A stretch of DNA of 64,000 nt. Source: Tenacibaculum sp. 190130A14a (GTDB taxonomy: Bacteria > Bacteroidota > Bacteroidia > Flavobacteriales > Flavobacteriaceae). The number at the start of each line of letters is the position of its first letter. The stretch's first letter is position 1. Location: assembly GCF_964048965.1 (NCBI RefSeq), contig NZ_OZ040189.1, positions 62,001 through 126,000 on the forward strand, given 5' to 3'. The notes beneath the pieces are model-generated. The model was not told where the DNA came from. It worked only from the letters and a program-made list of their open reading frames with translations, and ran no database searches. The position numbers and the translations under genes were made by a program. Below, piece after piece: positions 42,739-52,184 of this stretch.

Positions 42739-45700
42739 TTATTTTCTTACCAAAGCAAAAGAACCAATTTTTACTTTTCCATTTTTATAAACTACTTGGT
42801 ACCAGTAAGTATTACTGGCCAATTGTTCTCCATTGTAATAGCCATTCCATCCTGAATCATTCGGATTTATTTTACCTATTTTTTTACCAAATCTATTGTA
42901 AATTAAAACTTCGCTAATACCATTTCCTTTAACAATCCAAGTATCATTTTTTCCATCATTATTCGGAGTAAAATATGGTGGTATGTGTATATCATCATCA
43001 AATTTTTGGATGGTTATGGTAAAACTACTTTGATTACTACAATTTGTATTTGAATCTATACTATAAATAAATAATGTTTGCGAAGTGTTAATAACGTGTC
43101 CAGGATTAAGTTTGGTCCCCATTCCATTTGACTCGGTATAATAGTTTCCATTGGTTATAACAGGTAAAATATAAGAATCATATAAACTGATATCGTTTAG
43201 TGTATCAATAATTGGTTTGTTGTTAATAGTAATATTGAAAGAAGACTCATTAGAACAAGTAGTATTTATAGGATCTACATTGTAAATAAATATAGTTTGT
43301 GAGGTGTTAATAACGTGCCCAGGGTTAAGTTTAGTTCCCATTCCATTTGCTTGTGTATAGTAGTTACCATTGGTTAAGTTAGGGAGTGTAAAGTTCTCAC
43401 AAGCTTTTACATCACTGATACTATCTACATTAGGTTTGTTAGTAATAGTAATATCGAAAGAAGACTCATTAGAACATGTTGTATTTATAGGATCTACATT
43501 GTAAATAAATATAGTTTGTGAGGTGTTAATAACGTGTCCAGGGTTAAGTTTAGTTCCCATTCCATTTGCTTGCGTATAGTAGTTACCATTGGTTAAGTTA
43601 GGGAGTGTAAAGTTCTCACAAGCTTTTACATCACTGACAATATCTACATTAGGTTTGTTAGTAATAGTAATATCGAAAGAAGACTCATTAGAACAAGTAG
43701 TATTTATAGGATCTACATTGTAAATAAATATAGTTTGTGAGGTGTTAATAACGTGTCCAGGGTTAAGTTTAGTTCCCATTCCATTTGCTTGCGTATAGTA
43801 GTTACCATTGGTTAAGTTAGGGAGTGTAAAGTTCTCACAAGCTTTTACATCACTGACAATATCTACATTAGGTTTGTTAGTAATAGTAATATCGAAAGAA
43901 GACTCATTAGAACAAGTAGTATTTATAGGATCTACATTGTAAATAAATATAGTTTGTGAGGTGTTAATAACGTGTCCAGGGTTAAGTTTAGTTCCCATTC
44001 CATTTGCTTGCGTATAGTAGTTACCATTGGTTAAGTTAGGGAGTGTAAAGTTCTCACAAGCTTTTACATCACTGATACTATCTACATTAGGTTTGTTAGT
44101 AATAGTAATATCGAAAGAAGACTCATTAGAACATGTTGTATTTATAGGATTTACGTTGTAAATAAATATAGTTTGTGAGGTGTTAATAACGTGTCCAGGG
44201 TTAAGTTTAGTTCCCATTCCATTTGCTTGCGTATAGTAGTTACCATTGGTTAAGTTAGGGAGTGTAAAGTTCTCACAAGCTTTTACATCACTGATACTAT
44301 CTACATTAGGTTTGTTAGTAATAGTAATATCGAAAGAAGACTCATTAGAACATGTTGTATTTATAGGATCTACGTTGTAAATAAATATAGTTTGCGAAGT
44401 GTTAATAATGTGTCCGGGATTAAGTTTAGTTCCCATTCCATTTGCTTGCGTATAGTAGTTACCATTGGTTAAGTTAGGGAGTGTAAAGTTCTCACAAGCT
44501 TTTACATCACTGACAATATCTACATTAGGTTTGTTAGTAATAGTAATATCGAAAGAAGACTCATTAGAACATGTTGTATTTATAGGATCTACATTGTAAA
44601 TAAATATAGTTTGCGAAGTGTTAATAATGTGTCCGGGATTAAGTTTAGTTCCCATTCCATTTGCTTGCGTATAGTAGTTCCCATTGGTTAAGTTAGGGAG
44701 TGTAAAGTTCTCACAAGCTTTTACATCACTGATACTATCTACATTAGGTTTGTTAGTAATAGTAATATTGAAAGAGGATTCATTAGAACAAGTAGTATTT
44801 ATAGGATCTACGTTGTAAATAAATATAGTTTGCGAAGTGTTAATAATGTGTCCGGGATTAAGTTTAGTTCCCATTCCATTTGCTTGCGTATAGTAGTTCC
44901 CATTGGTTAAGTTAGGGAGTGTAAAGTTCTCACAGGCTTTTACATCACTGACAATATCTACATTAGGTTTGTTAGTAATAGTAATATCGAAAGAAGACTC
45001 ATTAGAACATGTTGTATTTATAGGATCTACATTGTAAATAAATATAGTTTGCGAAGTGTTAATAATGTGTCCGGGATTAAGTTTAGTTCCCATTCCATTT
45101 GCTTGCGTATAATAGTTCCCATTGGTTAAGTTAGGTAATGTAAAATTTTCACAGGCTTTTATATCACTAAGTGTTTCAACAGAAATTGAACAAGTTAACA
45201 CATTACATGCGGCTTCATCTTTTACAAAAACACTTTTAGCATCTTTTGTGATTGCATTTAATGGATCATTATTATAGTAGTCTACATCATCAACATATAC
45301 ACAAATTAGATTAGGTGTATCATGAATTTGTAAAAATGAGGCTGGGTGTGAAATTAAGTTAGATTGTCCTCTTAAATCTAACTCAGAGAGTAAAGTAGAA
45401 TTAACATGTAAACCATCTAATATATTATTTTTAGGAAGTAATAAACTTGTTAAAGGGTTATTAGAACAATGGAGGTCAAATAATTTAATGTTAGCATTTA
45501 AGTCAAGAGAATTTAAATTATTGTTACTACAATATAGAAAAGTTAAATCTAGATTTTGAGAAAGATCTAAATTTGTTATTTCATTTTTATCGCAGTGAAT
45601 TTCTGTTACTTTAGTATTATTACTTAAATCAAGTAATTCTATTTTGTTGTTAGAAATATTTAATCGTTCTAAACTTATAAAATCTTGAATTCCGGTTAAA

Positions 45701-46686
45701 TCAGAAATGTTTAAGTTGTCAACTTTTAAATTAGTAACTGGACTTATATTATCTGTAGGAACATAATTATCTAATGCACCAGTATCATACCCTAAATCGA
45801 TTAAAGCTTGTTCAAAATTATCATCAGGTACATATGTTAATTTTTGAAAATTACCACAAGTTTCACTAAAAATTGAACTATCATATACTTTTGTCCAGTT
45901 AGCTTTACTGTATGCAACATCATCTACTCTTATACAGTGGATGAAAGCAGATTTAACTGCCGAAAAATCGATTATTTTAGTGTTATTATTATTGTTAAGA
46001 TTAATACTCATTGCATCGTTACTATCAAAGGATACCATTTCCAATCCAGTACATTTTGATAAATCTAAATCGATATATGATGTTGCTTCTGATTTAAATA
46101 ACTTAAGCTTTTTGTTGTTGTACAATTTTAAATCTGTAAAATGCATTTGTATAAAATGGATCTCTTCAATTTGAGAATTAGAAGATAAATCTAACTCTGT
46201 AAACAGTGTACCACCATTTATAAAAAGTTTTTTAAGATTAATGTTATTTGATAAATCAAGTTCTTTCAAAAGAGATATCATTCTTAATTCTAAGATTTTT
46301 AACTCTATATTCTTAGATAGATTAATATGATGCAAAAAGTTAGCATCTACATATAATTCTTCTAGCTTTGTGTTTTCAGATAAATCTAAAGTGGTGGTAA
46401 AATAGTTAGAGAAATAATCTAGTGTTAGTTTTTTTAAAGATTTAAACCCACCAATTCCTGTTAAATCTTTAATATCATTTGGAAAAGTTGGTAAAGAAGA
46501 TTGTCCAGGTAATATTAATTCAGTTACATTTTCAATATTTTTTGTAGGAATATAATCGTCTAAAGGACCAGAATCATAGCCTAAATCAATTAAAACTTGT
46601 TCAAAATTATCGTCAGGTACATAGGTGTTTTGTGCATATGAGAATAAACAAAAAGTACAAAGTAGTAGGGTAAAAATTTTTTTCAT
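42739..46686 (-). CDS. Giant LRR protein with nine near-identical repeats and a T9SS type B sorting domain
   Basis: 1315 residues. A signal peptide (MKKIFTLLLCTFCLFSYA) precedes two similar leucine-rich-repeat modules that both start TYVPDDNFEQ.LIDLGYD (about 19-285 and 286-500). Ten 73-residue units follow from about 504 (nine nearly identical, the tenth diverged, to about 1228), each with a KACENFTLPNLTNGNYYTQA start and a SNESSFDITITN end. The last ~87 residues carry YFTPNNDGKNDTW and VLIYNRFGKKI, the type B C-terminal domain that directs export by the type IX system and cell-surface attachment. It is probably an adhesin or gliding-related surface protein. A -7 element lies at 46707-46714. 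Confidence 0.92.
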   Translation of the reverse strand: MKKIFTLLLCTFCLFSYAQNTYVPDDNFEQVLIDLGYDSGPLDDYIPTKNIENVTELILPGQSSLPTFPNDIKDLTGIGGFKSLKKLTLDYFSNYFTTTLDLSENTKLEELYVDANFLHHINLSKNIELKILELRMISLLKELDLSNNINLKKLFINGGTLFTELDLSSNSQIEEIHFIQMHFTDLKLYNNKKLKLFKSEATSYIDLDLSKCTGLEMVSFDSNDAMSINLNNNNNTKIIDFSAVKSAFIHCIRVDDVAYSKANWTKVYDSSIFSETCGNFQKLTYVPDDNFEQALIDLGYDTGALDNYVPTDNISPVTNLKVDNLNISDLTGIQDFISLERLNISNNKIELLDLSNNTKVTEIHCDKNEITNLDLSQNLDLTFLYCSNNNLNSLDLNANIKLFDLHCSNNPLTSLLLPKNNILDGLHVNSTLLSELDLRGQSNLISHPASFLQIHDTPNLICVYVDDVDYYNNDPLNAITKDAKSVFVKDEAACNVLTCSISVETLSDIKACENFTLPNLTNGNYYTQANGMGTKLNPGHIINTSQTIFIYNVDPINTTCSNESSFDITITNKPNVDIVSDVKACENFTLPNLTNGNYYTQANGMGTKLNPGHIINTSQTIFIYNVDPINTTCSNESSFNITITNKPNVDSISDVKACENFTLPNLTNGNYYTQANGMGTKLNPGHIINTSQTIFIYNVDPINTTCSNESSFDITITNKPNVDIVSDVKACENFTLPNLTNGNYYTQANGMGTKLNPGHIINTSQTIFIYNVDPINTTCSNESSFDITITNKPNVDSISDVKACENFTLPNLTNGNYYTQANGMGTKLNPGHVINTSQTIFIYNVNPINTTCSNESSFDITITNKPNVDSISDVKACENFTLPNLTNGNYYTQANGMGTKLNPGHVINTSQTIFIYNVDPINTTCSNESSFDITITNKPNVDIVSDVKACENFTLPNLTNGNYYTQANGMGTKLNPGHVINTSQTIFIYNVDPINTTCSNESSFDITITNKPNVDIVSDVKACENFTLPNLTNGNYYTQANGMGTKLNPGHVINTSQTIFIYNVDPINTTCSNESSFDITITNKPNVDSISDVKACENFTLPNLTNGNYYTQANGMGTKLNPGHVINTSQTIFIYNVDPINTTCSNESSFNITINNKPIIDTLNDISLYDSYILPVITNGNYYTESNGMGTKLNPGHVINTSQTLFIYSIDSNTNCSNQSSFTITIQKFDDDIHIPPYFTPNNDGKNDTWIVKGNGISEVLIYNRFGKKIGKINPNDSGWNGYYNGEQLASNTYWYQVVYKNGKVKIGSFALVRK
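43010..45175 (-). repeat. Tandem array of 219-bp repeats inside the T9SS protein gene
   Basis: Ten 73-codon units in tandem within the gene. Nine are nearly identical at the DNA level, with variants mainly at DIVSDV versus DSISDV, HIINTS versus HVINTS and one NVNP. The tenth (promoter-distal) unit is clearly diverged. Such homogeneity points to recent copy-number change by recombination, and read-based assemblies may miscount it. Confidence 0.93.
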
Positions 46687-46706
46687 TTAGCTTTTTTTCA
46701 AAGCCG

Positions 46707-46714
46707 CAAAAATA
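46707..46714 (-). promoter_or_regulatory. -7 promoter element for the giant LRR protein gene
   Basis: Minus-strand TATTTTTG (TAnnTTTG), 20 bases before the ATG. Confidence 0.5.
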
Positions 46715-46720
46715 CTTAAA

Positions 46721-47296
46721 TTAAAGTAATTTACTTACTTCTATGACTTCACCAGATTGTAGGTCATTTAAAAGTATGTTTCCTATTCGAATTCTAACTA
46801 ATCGCAATGTAGGAAAACCAACAGCAGAAGTCATTTTTCGAACCTGTCTAAATTTGCCTTCTGTTAATGTAATAGAAACCCATGAAGTAGGTCCGTGTCT
46901 ATCATCACGAATTTTTTTTGAACGTTCTTCAAAATTGGGAGTATCTATTAATGTAACTTTACATGGTTTGGTAATGTATTTTTTACCATGTATACCGATT
47001 TCCACACCTTGCGATAACTTTTCAATTTCAAAAGAAGAAATAGCTCCATTAACTTGAACATAATATTCTTTTTCAACTTTCCCTCTTGTAGTTATAAAAT
47101 CACTTACTTTTCCATCGGTTGTTAATAATAATAATCCTTCAGATTTTACATCTAATCTACCAATAGCCATCGTACCATTTGGAAAATTAAAATCTAAATC
47201 ACCGAGCAACTTCTTTTTCCTTTTAGTTTGATTATTTATGAATTGAGAAAGATATCCGTAAGGTTTATGAATAATAAAGTGGCGGTGCTTTTGCAT
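46721..47296 (-). CDS. RNA pseudouridine synthase, RluE/RsuA family
   Basis: 191 residues. The HFIIHKPYGYLSQF start, catalytic GRLDVKSEGLLLLTTDG (the Asp is catalytic), LTEGKFRQVRKMTSAVG and LVRIRIGNI are RsuA/RluE-type motifs. No N-terminal S4 domain is present, as in RluE. RluE makes pseudouridine 2457 in 23S rRNA of E. coli; the exact site here is inferred. A -7 element is at 47316-47323. Confidence 0.9.
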   Translation of the reverse strand: MQKHRHFIIHKPYGYLSQFINNQTKRKKKLLGDLDFNFPNGTMAIGRLDVKSEGLLLLTTDGKVSDFITTRGKVEKEYYVQVNGAISSFEIEKLSQGVEIGIHGKKYITKPCKVTLIDTPNFEERSKKIRDDRHGPTSWVSITLTEGKFRQVRKMTSAVGFPTLRLVRIRIGNILLNDLQSGEVIEVSKLL

Positions 47297-47315
47297 TAGT
47301 AAAAAATAAGGAAAA

Positions 47316-47323
47316 CAAAATTA
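47316..47323 (-). promoter_or_regulatory. -7 promoter element for the pseudouridine synthase gene
   Basis: Minus-strand TAATTTTG, 19 bases before the ATG. The recA transcript departs in the other direction from the same gap. Confidence 0.5.
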
Positions 47324-47411
47324 CAAATATTGAGTTGTAAAAAGCTAGTAAATTACCGCGAGTTTTTCATACCTTAGCAACTCTTATTTTAAAAAATAAC
47401 TAGAACGATTT

Positions 47412-48419
47412 ATGGCAGCAGATAAAGAAAAAGAAGCGAAACTAAAAGCGCTTCAGCTAACACTAGATAAGTTAGACAAAACCTATGGAAAAGGAACTGT
47501 AATGAAATTGGGGGATACCCAAGTAGATGATGTAGATGCCATTTCTTCAGGATCTTTAGGATTAGATTTAGCTTTAGGAGTTGGAGGATATCCTAGAGGT
47601 AGAATTATAGAAATTTATGGACCAGAATCTTCAGGTAAAACTACTCTAACTATTCATGCAATTGCTGAAGCTCAAAAGGCAGGTGGGATAGCTGCATTTA
47701 TTGATGCAGAACATGCATTTGATCGTTTTTATGCAGAAAGTTTAGGGGTAGATGTTGACAATTTAATTATATCTCAACCAGATCATGGTGAACAAGCTCT
47801 AGAAATTGCAGATAATTTAATCCGTTCTGGAGCAATTGATATTGTAGTTATCGATTCTGTTGCTGCTTTAACACCAAAATCTGAAATTGAAGGGGAAATG
47901 GGAGACTCAAAAATGGGACTTCATGCTCGTTTAATGTCACAAGCTTTACGTAAGTTAACAGGTACAATAAGTAAAACAAATTGTACTGTAATATTCATTA
48001 ACCAATTACGTGAAAAAATTGGTGTAATGTTTGGTAATCCAGAGACTACTACAGGAGGTAACGCATTAAAATTTTATGCTTCTGTTCGTTTAGATATCCG
48101 TAGAAGAACGCAAATTAAAGATGGAGATAGAGTTATCGGTAACAGTACAAAAGTTAAGATTGTAAAGAATAAAGTAGCACCTCCATTCCAAACTACAGAA
48201 TTTGATATTATGTATGGAGCAGGAATTTCGAAAGTAGGAGAGGTTCTTGATATTGGTGTAGAATACGGTATTATAAAGAAAAGTGGATCTTGGTTTAGTT
48301 ACGGAGATACTAAATTAGGACAGGGTAGAGATGCTGTAAAAGGCTTAATCAAAGATAACCCTGAACTAATGGAAGAATTAGAAAACAAAATAAAAGATGC
48401 TATTGAAAATCAAGAATAA
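47412..48419 (+). CDS. recA: Recombinase A
   Basis: 335 residues, the normal length. Walker [10 protein letters not shown] (about 72-80), Walker [12 protein letters not shown] (about 150-160), the [29 protein letters not shown] loop 2 region and a conserved C-terminal acidic tail are all present. It catalyses strand exchange and LexA/UmuD-type co-proteolysis. No SOS box could be identified. A TACCTTAG at 47370-47377 is one mismatch from the -7 consensus and may be its promoter. A terminator follows. Confidence 0.97.
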   Translation: MAADKEKEAKLKALQLTLDKLDKTYGKGTVMKLGDTQVDDVDAISSGSLGLDLALGVGGYPRGRIIEIYGPESSGKTTLTIHAIAEAQKAGGIAAFIDAEHAFDRFYAESLGVDVDNLIISQPDHGEQALEIADNLIRSGAIDIVVIDSVAALTPKSEIEGEMGDSKMGLHARLMSQALRKLTGTISKTNCTVIFINQLREKIGVMFGNPETTTGGNALKFYASVRLDIRRRTQIKDGDRVIGNSTKVKIVKNKVAPPFQTTEFDIMYGAGISKVGEVLDIGVEYGIIKKSGSWFSYGDTKLGQGRDAVKGLIKDNPELMEELENKIKDAIENQE

Positions 48420-48455
48420 GTAATTTTAAATTAAAAGTTAAACTATTACTATTTC

Positions 48456-48490
48456 AAAAGGCTGTTGATTTTTTCAACAGCTTTTTTTTA
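48456..48490 (+). terminator. recA terminator
   Basis: Stem GCTGTTGA / TCAACAGC with loop TTTTT, preceded by AAAAG and followed by an eight-T run, beginning about 40 bases after the stop. Confidence 0.85.
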
Positions 48491-48544
48491 TGTACTTTAA
48501 AAAAGTTGTCAATTTAAGACAAAAGCGAACTAACTTCTTCATTT

Positions 48545-48552
48545 TACATTTG
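48545..48552 (+). promoter_or_regulatory. -7 element immediately before the AraC-type regulator gene
   Basis: TACATTTG ends four bases before the ATG at 48557. If used, the transcript would be leaderless. Confidence 0.42.
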
Positions 48553-48556
48553 TGGT

Positions 48557-49414
48557 ATGGAAACAAAAGATTTTTATAAAAACCGGTTGCAACAAGTAGT
48601 TTCCTATATAAGAACAGCATACAATGAGAAAATTTCAATAGAAAATTTAGAAGAGCTCTCTAATTTTTCATACAGAAATTTACAGCGTATTTTCAAAGCA
48701 TACTATAATGAAACAATAGGTGCTTATGTTACAAGAGTTAAAATAGAAAGTAGTGCAAAACTATTGTTATTTACAAATGATGAAATTAAAGAAATAGCCG
48801 AAAAAGTAGGTTATTCAGATGTTCAATCTTACAGTAAATCATTTAAAAAACATTTTGGGATTACACCTGCTATCTATAGAACCAAAAAAGAAGAACTGTT
48901 TAAAACACATTCAAAAGAAAACACAATCATGCCTTTTTTTGAAGACAGAATAACTGTTTTAGAAACTAAAAAAGTAGTATATAAAACATTTAGAGGAGAT
49001 TATTACAGTACTAAAATTGATGAAGTTTGGAACCAATTAGTAAATGAGGTTAGTAAAGAAAAAATAGATGTAGATAGCCTTGAATCATTTGGAATTATAT
49101 GGGATGAACCTATTATTTCTGAAAATATAATTTATAATTATGATGCTTGTTTGATAATAGATGATACACTAAGAATTCCTGACGGAAAATTTAAAATTAA
49201 AACAATTCCAAGTCAAAAATATGCAGTTTTTACTCATATAGGAGCGTATCATTCTATAAGTACAACTTATGATAAAATTTTTAGTAACTGGTTATTTTCA
49301 ACAAATAGAGAAATATCTGAAGCTCCTTTTTTAGAGTTTTATATAAAACACGAAACTCATACTGAGAACCCTGAAGAATACGAAACAGAAATTTATGTAC
49401 CTTTAAAAGGTTGA
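48557..49414 (+). CDS. AraC-type regulator with GyrI-like effector domain
   Basis: 285 residues. An N-terminal AraC/XylS DNA-binding domain (about 8-112: SIENLEELSNFSYRNLQRIFKAY, EIKEIAEKVGYSDVQSYSKSFKKHFG) is fused to a GyrI-like small-molecule-binding domain (about 125-285: ITVLETKKVVYKTFRGDYY, QKYAVFTHIGAYHSI). This arrangement is like Rob/SoxS-type or BmrR-like multidrug sensors. It lies just before an exported amidohydrolase (20 bases away), so it may control it. Confidence 0.86.
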   Translation: METKDFYKNRLQQVVSYIRTAYNEKISIENLEELSNFSYRNLQRIFKAYYNETIGAYVTRVKIESSAKLLLFTNDEIKEIAEKVGYSDVQSYSKSFKKHFGITPAIYRTKKEELFKTHSKENTIMPFFEDRITVLETKKVVYKTFRGDYYSTKIDEVWNQLVNEVSKEKIDVDSLESFGIIWDEPIISENIIYNYDACLIIDDTLRIPDGKFKIKTIPSQKYAVFTHIGAYHSISTTYDKIFSNWLFSTNREISEAPFLEFYIKHETHTENPEEYETEIYVPLKG

Positions 49415-49434
49415 TTATTAAAATCGACACTAAA

Positions 49435-51126
49435 ATGAAAAAAATGAAATTAGTCGTTATTTTTTTAACTATTATTTTATCTACTAAATCATGTACTAAA
49501 AAAGAAGAAATTGGAATACATACACAGTTAAATAGTACTCAAAAAATGTATTACAATGGAAAAATTTATACCGTCAATGATAAACAGCCTTGGGCAGAAG
49601 CAATGATAATAGATAAAAATGAAATAATTTTTGTTGGATCAAACGCTGAGGCAGAAAATAAATTAGAAAAAGGAGGAGAAAAGATAAATTTACTAGGGAA
49701 ATTAGTTCTTCCTGGTTTTCATGATGTTCATATGCACCCTATGGAAGTCGGATCAACCACAACTTCTTTTGAACTTAATGAAGAAGAAGTAAATCCAGAA
49801 AATTATATTTCAACTATTAAAAAAGCTGCAAGAGAAAATCCAGATGTAGCTTGGTTAATCGGTTTTGGTCATTCTATTGAAACATTGTTTCAAGCAAAGA
49901 GAAACCCATTAAAAATAATAGATGAGGCAGTATCAGATCGTCCTGTGATTATTATGGAGCAAACCTCTCATTCTATGTGGATAAATTCAAAAGGATTAGA
50001 ATTGGCAGGTATTACAGCAACCACTAAAAATCCTCAAGGAGGAATTATTATGAAAGAAAAAGGGGAGCTGTTAGGTATTCTAATAGATAATGCTGGAGAT
50101 GTAGTTTTTCAACAAGCTGTTACTGCTTTAAATGATGCTAATGGTGAATATGATGGTATGGTACAATTTGTATTGCCAGAGTTGGCAAAACATGGTATTA
50201 CGTCGGTTTCAGATGCAAGGACGTATTGGAAAAGAAATCAACATAAAACTTGGGGAAATTTAGCAGCAGATAATAAATTAACAGCACGTTTTAATTTAGG
50301 TCTTTGGGCATATCCTGCGGCAAATGATATAGAACAAATAGCAGCTTTAAAAAAGATGTTTTCAAACGATAAAAATAGTTTATTGAAAATCAATCAAATC
50401 AAGTTGTATTCAGATGGTATTACTCATAATACAACAGCAGCATTACATTCTAACTATAAAGAGGATTATTTTGGTTTAGCTACTAACAACGGATTAAATT
50501 ATTTTTCTGAAGCTAGAATTGCTACTTATATTAAAGAATTAGAAAACGTTGGTTTTGATTTTCACATACATGCTATTGGTAATAGAGGAGTTACAGAAGC
50601 ATTAAATGCCATTGAGCAAAGTGGAACATCTAACGGAAGACATCGATTAACTCATGTGGAAATGGTAGATATTGGCGATTTGAAGAGATTTAAACAACTA
50701 AATGTAACAGCAGATGCTCAAGTTGCAGGAACATTTACACAACCTCATCATTGGCATGAAAATGATTATTTAGTAGGAAGCACTTTAGCAAATAATTTGA
50801 TACCTATAAAATCTTTAAAAGAGGTTGGTGCTAGAGTAACGTTGAGTAGTGATTGGAACGTGAGTTCATTGAATCCCTTTATTGGAATTCAGAATGCCGT
50901 TACAAGAGCTCCTCAAAATATTTCTTTATCTGAAGCAATTAAATCGTATACTATCAATGGAGCATATGTTATGAGACAAGAAGATAAAGTAGGATCTTTA
51001 GAGGTAGGAAAACTAGCGGATTTTGTGGTAGTAGATAAAAATATTTTTGAAATTCCTTCCAATCAAATAAAAACAGCTAAAATTGTAAAAACCGTTTTTA
51101 ACGGAAAAGAAATATATAAAAAGTAA
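49435..51126 (+). CDS. Exported amidohydrolase, YtcJ-like (lipoprotein)
   Basis: 563 residues from the ATG at 49435; an earlier in-frame start at 49411 is less likely. The signal peptide ends in LSTKSC, a lipobox. The amidohydrolase-3 core has MYYNGKIYTVNDKQPWAEAM, LPGFHDVHMHP (metal-binding HxH), a MEQTSHSMWINSKGL segment, a FDFHIHAIGNRGV second metal-binding region, THVEMVD and SSDWNVSSLNPF (final Asp). Family members hydrolyse amide or related bonds in small compounds; the substrate is unknown. It follows the AraC-type gene by 20 bases. Confidence 0.86.
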   Translation: MKKMKLVVIFLTIILSTKSCTKKEEIGIHTQLNSTQKMYYNGKIYTVNDKQPWAEAMIIDKNEIIFVGSNAEAENKLEKGGEKINLLGKLVLPGFHDVHMHPMEVGSTTTSFELNEEEVNPENYISTIKKAARENPDVAWLIGFGHSIETLFQAKRNPLKIIDEAVSDRPVIIMEQTSHSMWINSKGLELAGITATTKNPQGGIIMKEKGELLGILIDNAGDVVFQQAVTALNDANGEYDGMVQFVLPELAKHGITSVSDARTYWKRNQHKTWGNLAADNKLTARFNLGLWAYPAANDIEQIAALKKMFSNDKNSLLKINQIKLYSDGITHNTTAALHSNYKEDYFGLATNNGLNYFSEARIATYIKELENVGFDFHIHAIGNRGVTEALNAIEQSGTSNGRHRLTHVEMVDIGDLKRFKQLNVTADAQVAGTFTQPHHWHENDYLVGSTLANNLIPIKSLKEVGARVTLSSDWNVSSLNPFIGIQNAVTRAPQNISLSEAIKSYTINGAYVMRQEDKVGSLEVGKLADFVVVDKNIFEIPSNQIKTAKIVKTVFNGKEIYKK

Positions 51127-51128
51127 CC

Positions 51129-51668
51129 TTGATAACAATTACAGAACATATACAACTAAAAGAGATTTCGGATAAAGATTCGGAGTCTCTTTTTAGCTTA
51201 ATGAAAGAGGTATATACGGCTGCATATAGTCATTTTTGGAAAGATTCTGGTACTTGGTATTTGAATACGCAATATTCAAGAGAAAACTTAATAAAAGAGC
51301 TAAAAGAGAATAATACAGCCTATTATTTTGTAGTATTCAAAAATGAAATTGTAGGGAATTTTAGAGTTTTATGGAACCAAGAGTTAAATGGATTTGAAGG
51401 AAAAAAGTGTGTAAAGCTTCACAGAATATATTTACATGCAAAAACTCAAGGAAATGGAATAGGAAAGACTTTATTAAACTGGTTGGAAAACCAAGCAATA
51501 AAAAAACAATATGAATTGATTTGGTTAGATGCTATGAATGAAAAACCTCAAGCGTTTGAATTTTATAAAAAACGAGGCTACCAATACAATTCACATTGCT
51601 TTTTAGATTTTGAATTATTGTATGATGAGCTCAGAAAAATGAGTCAATTATACAAAATACTTTCTTAA
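51129..51668 (+). CDS. GNAT family N-acetyltransferase
   Basis: 179 residues from a TTG at 51129, three bases after the amidohydrolase stop; no upstream ATG fits. The acetyl-CoA-binding motif is [24 protein letters not shown] (about 95-118), followed by [23 protein letters not shown], both GNAT hallmarks. The acceptor is unknown. Its stop overlaps the stop of the convergent dut gene by three or four bases. Confidence 0.85.
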   Translation: MITITEHIQLKEISDKDSESLFSLMKEVYTAAYSHFWKDSGTWYLNTQYSRENLIKELKENNTAYYFVVFKNEIVGNFRVLWNQELNGFEGKKCVKLHRIYLHAKTQGNGIGKTLLNWLENQAIKKQYELIWLDAMNEKPQAFEFYKKRGYQYNSHCFLDFELLYDELRKMSQLYKILS

Positions 51669-52096
51669 ACCCCAGTACTACCAAATCCACCTGCACCGCG
51701 TTCGGTTTCATCTAAAACCTGTACTTCTTGCCAAAGCACACGTTCGTGTTTAGCAATTACTAATTGTGCAATGCGTTCTCCATCATTTATGGTAAAATCT
51801 TCGTTAGAAAGATTTACTAAAATCACACCAATTTCTCCTCTGTAATCAGCATCTACAGTACCTGGAGCGTTCAGTACAGTAATACCTTTTTTTGCTGCAA
51901 GTCCACTACGCGGACGAACTTGAGCTTCATACCCAACAGGAAGAGCTATAAACAATCCAGTTTTTACAATTGCACGTTCTAAAGGTTTTAACACAATTGC
52001 TTCATCAATATTAGCACGTAAATCCATTCCAGCTGATCCCTCAGTTTCATAAGCTGGTATTTGGTGTTTTGATTTATTTATTATTTGTACGTTCAT
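51665..52096 (-). CDS. dut: dUTP diphosphatase
   Basis: 143 residues from the ATG at 52096 ([12 protein letters not shown]). The upstream ATG at 52111 is too close to the -7 element at 52116-52123. All five dUTPase motifs are present: [43 protein letters not shown] and the C-terminal RGAGGFGST. It hydrolyses dUTP to dUMP and limits uracil incorporation. The enzyme forms a trimer. Confidence 0.93.
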   Translation of the reverse strand: MNVQIINKSKHQIPAYETEGSAGMDLRANIDEAIVLKPLERAIVKTGLFIALPVGYEAQVRPRSGLAAKKGITVLNAPGTVDADYRGEIGVILVNLSNEDFTINDGERIAQLVIAKHERVLWQEVQVLDETERGAGGFGSTGV

Positions 52097-52115
52097 AGTC
52101 GGAAAATTCATTTTT

Positions 52116-52123
52116 CAAATATA
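52116..52123 (-). promoter_or_regulatory. -7 promoter element for dut
   Basis: Minus-strand TATATTTG, 19 bases before the ATG at 52096, supporting that start. Confidence 0.55.
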
Positions 52124-52157
52124 ATAACCTTAAGTTTTAAACCGAGTTTAGTTTTCT

Positions 52158-52165
52158 TAATTTTG
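52158..52165 (+). promoter_or_regulatory. -7 promoter element for gpsA
   Basis: TAATTTTG (TAnnTTTG), 19 bases before the ATG at 52185. It lies back to back with the dut promoter. Confidence 0.55.
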
Positions 52166-52184
52166 TATTACAAACATTTCTACT

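Noticed and set aside
43010..45175. CRISPR array or satellite DNA
   Set aside because: The 219-bp period is a multiple of three, stays in frame, and encodes conserved protein repeats without spacers.
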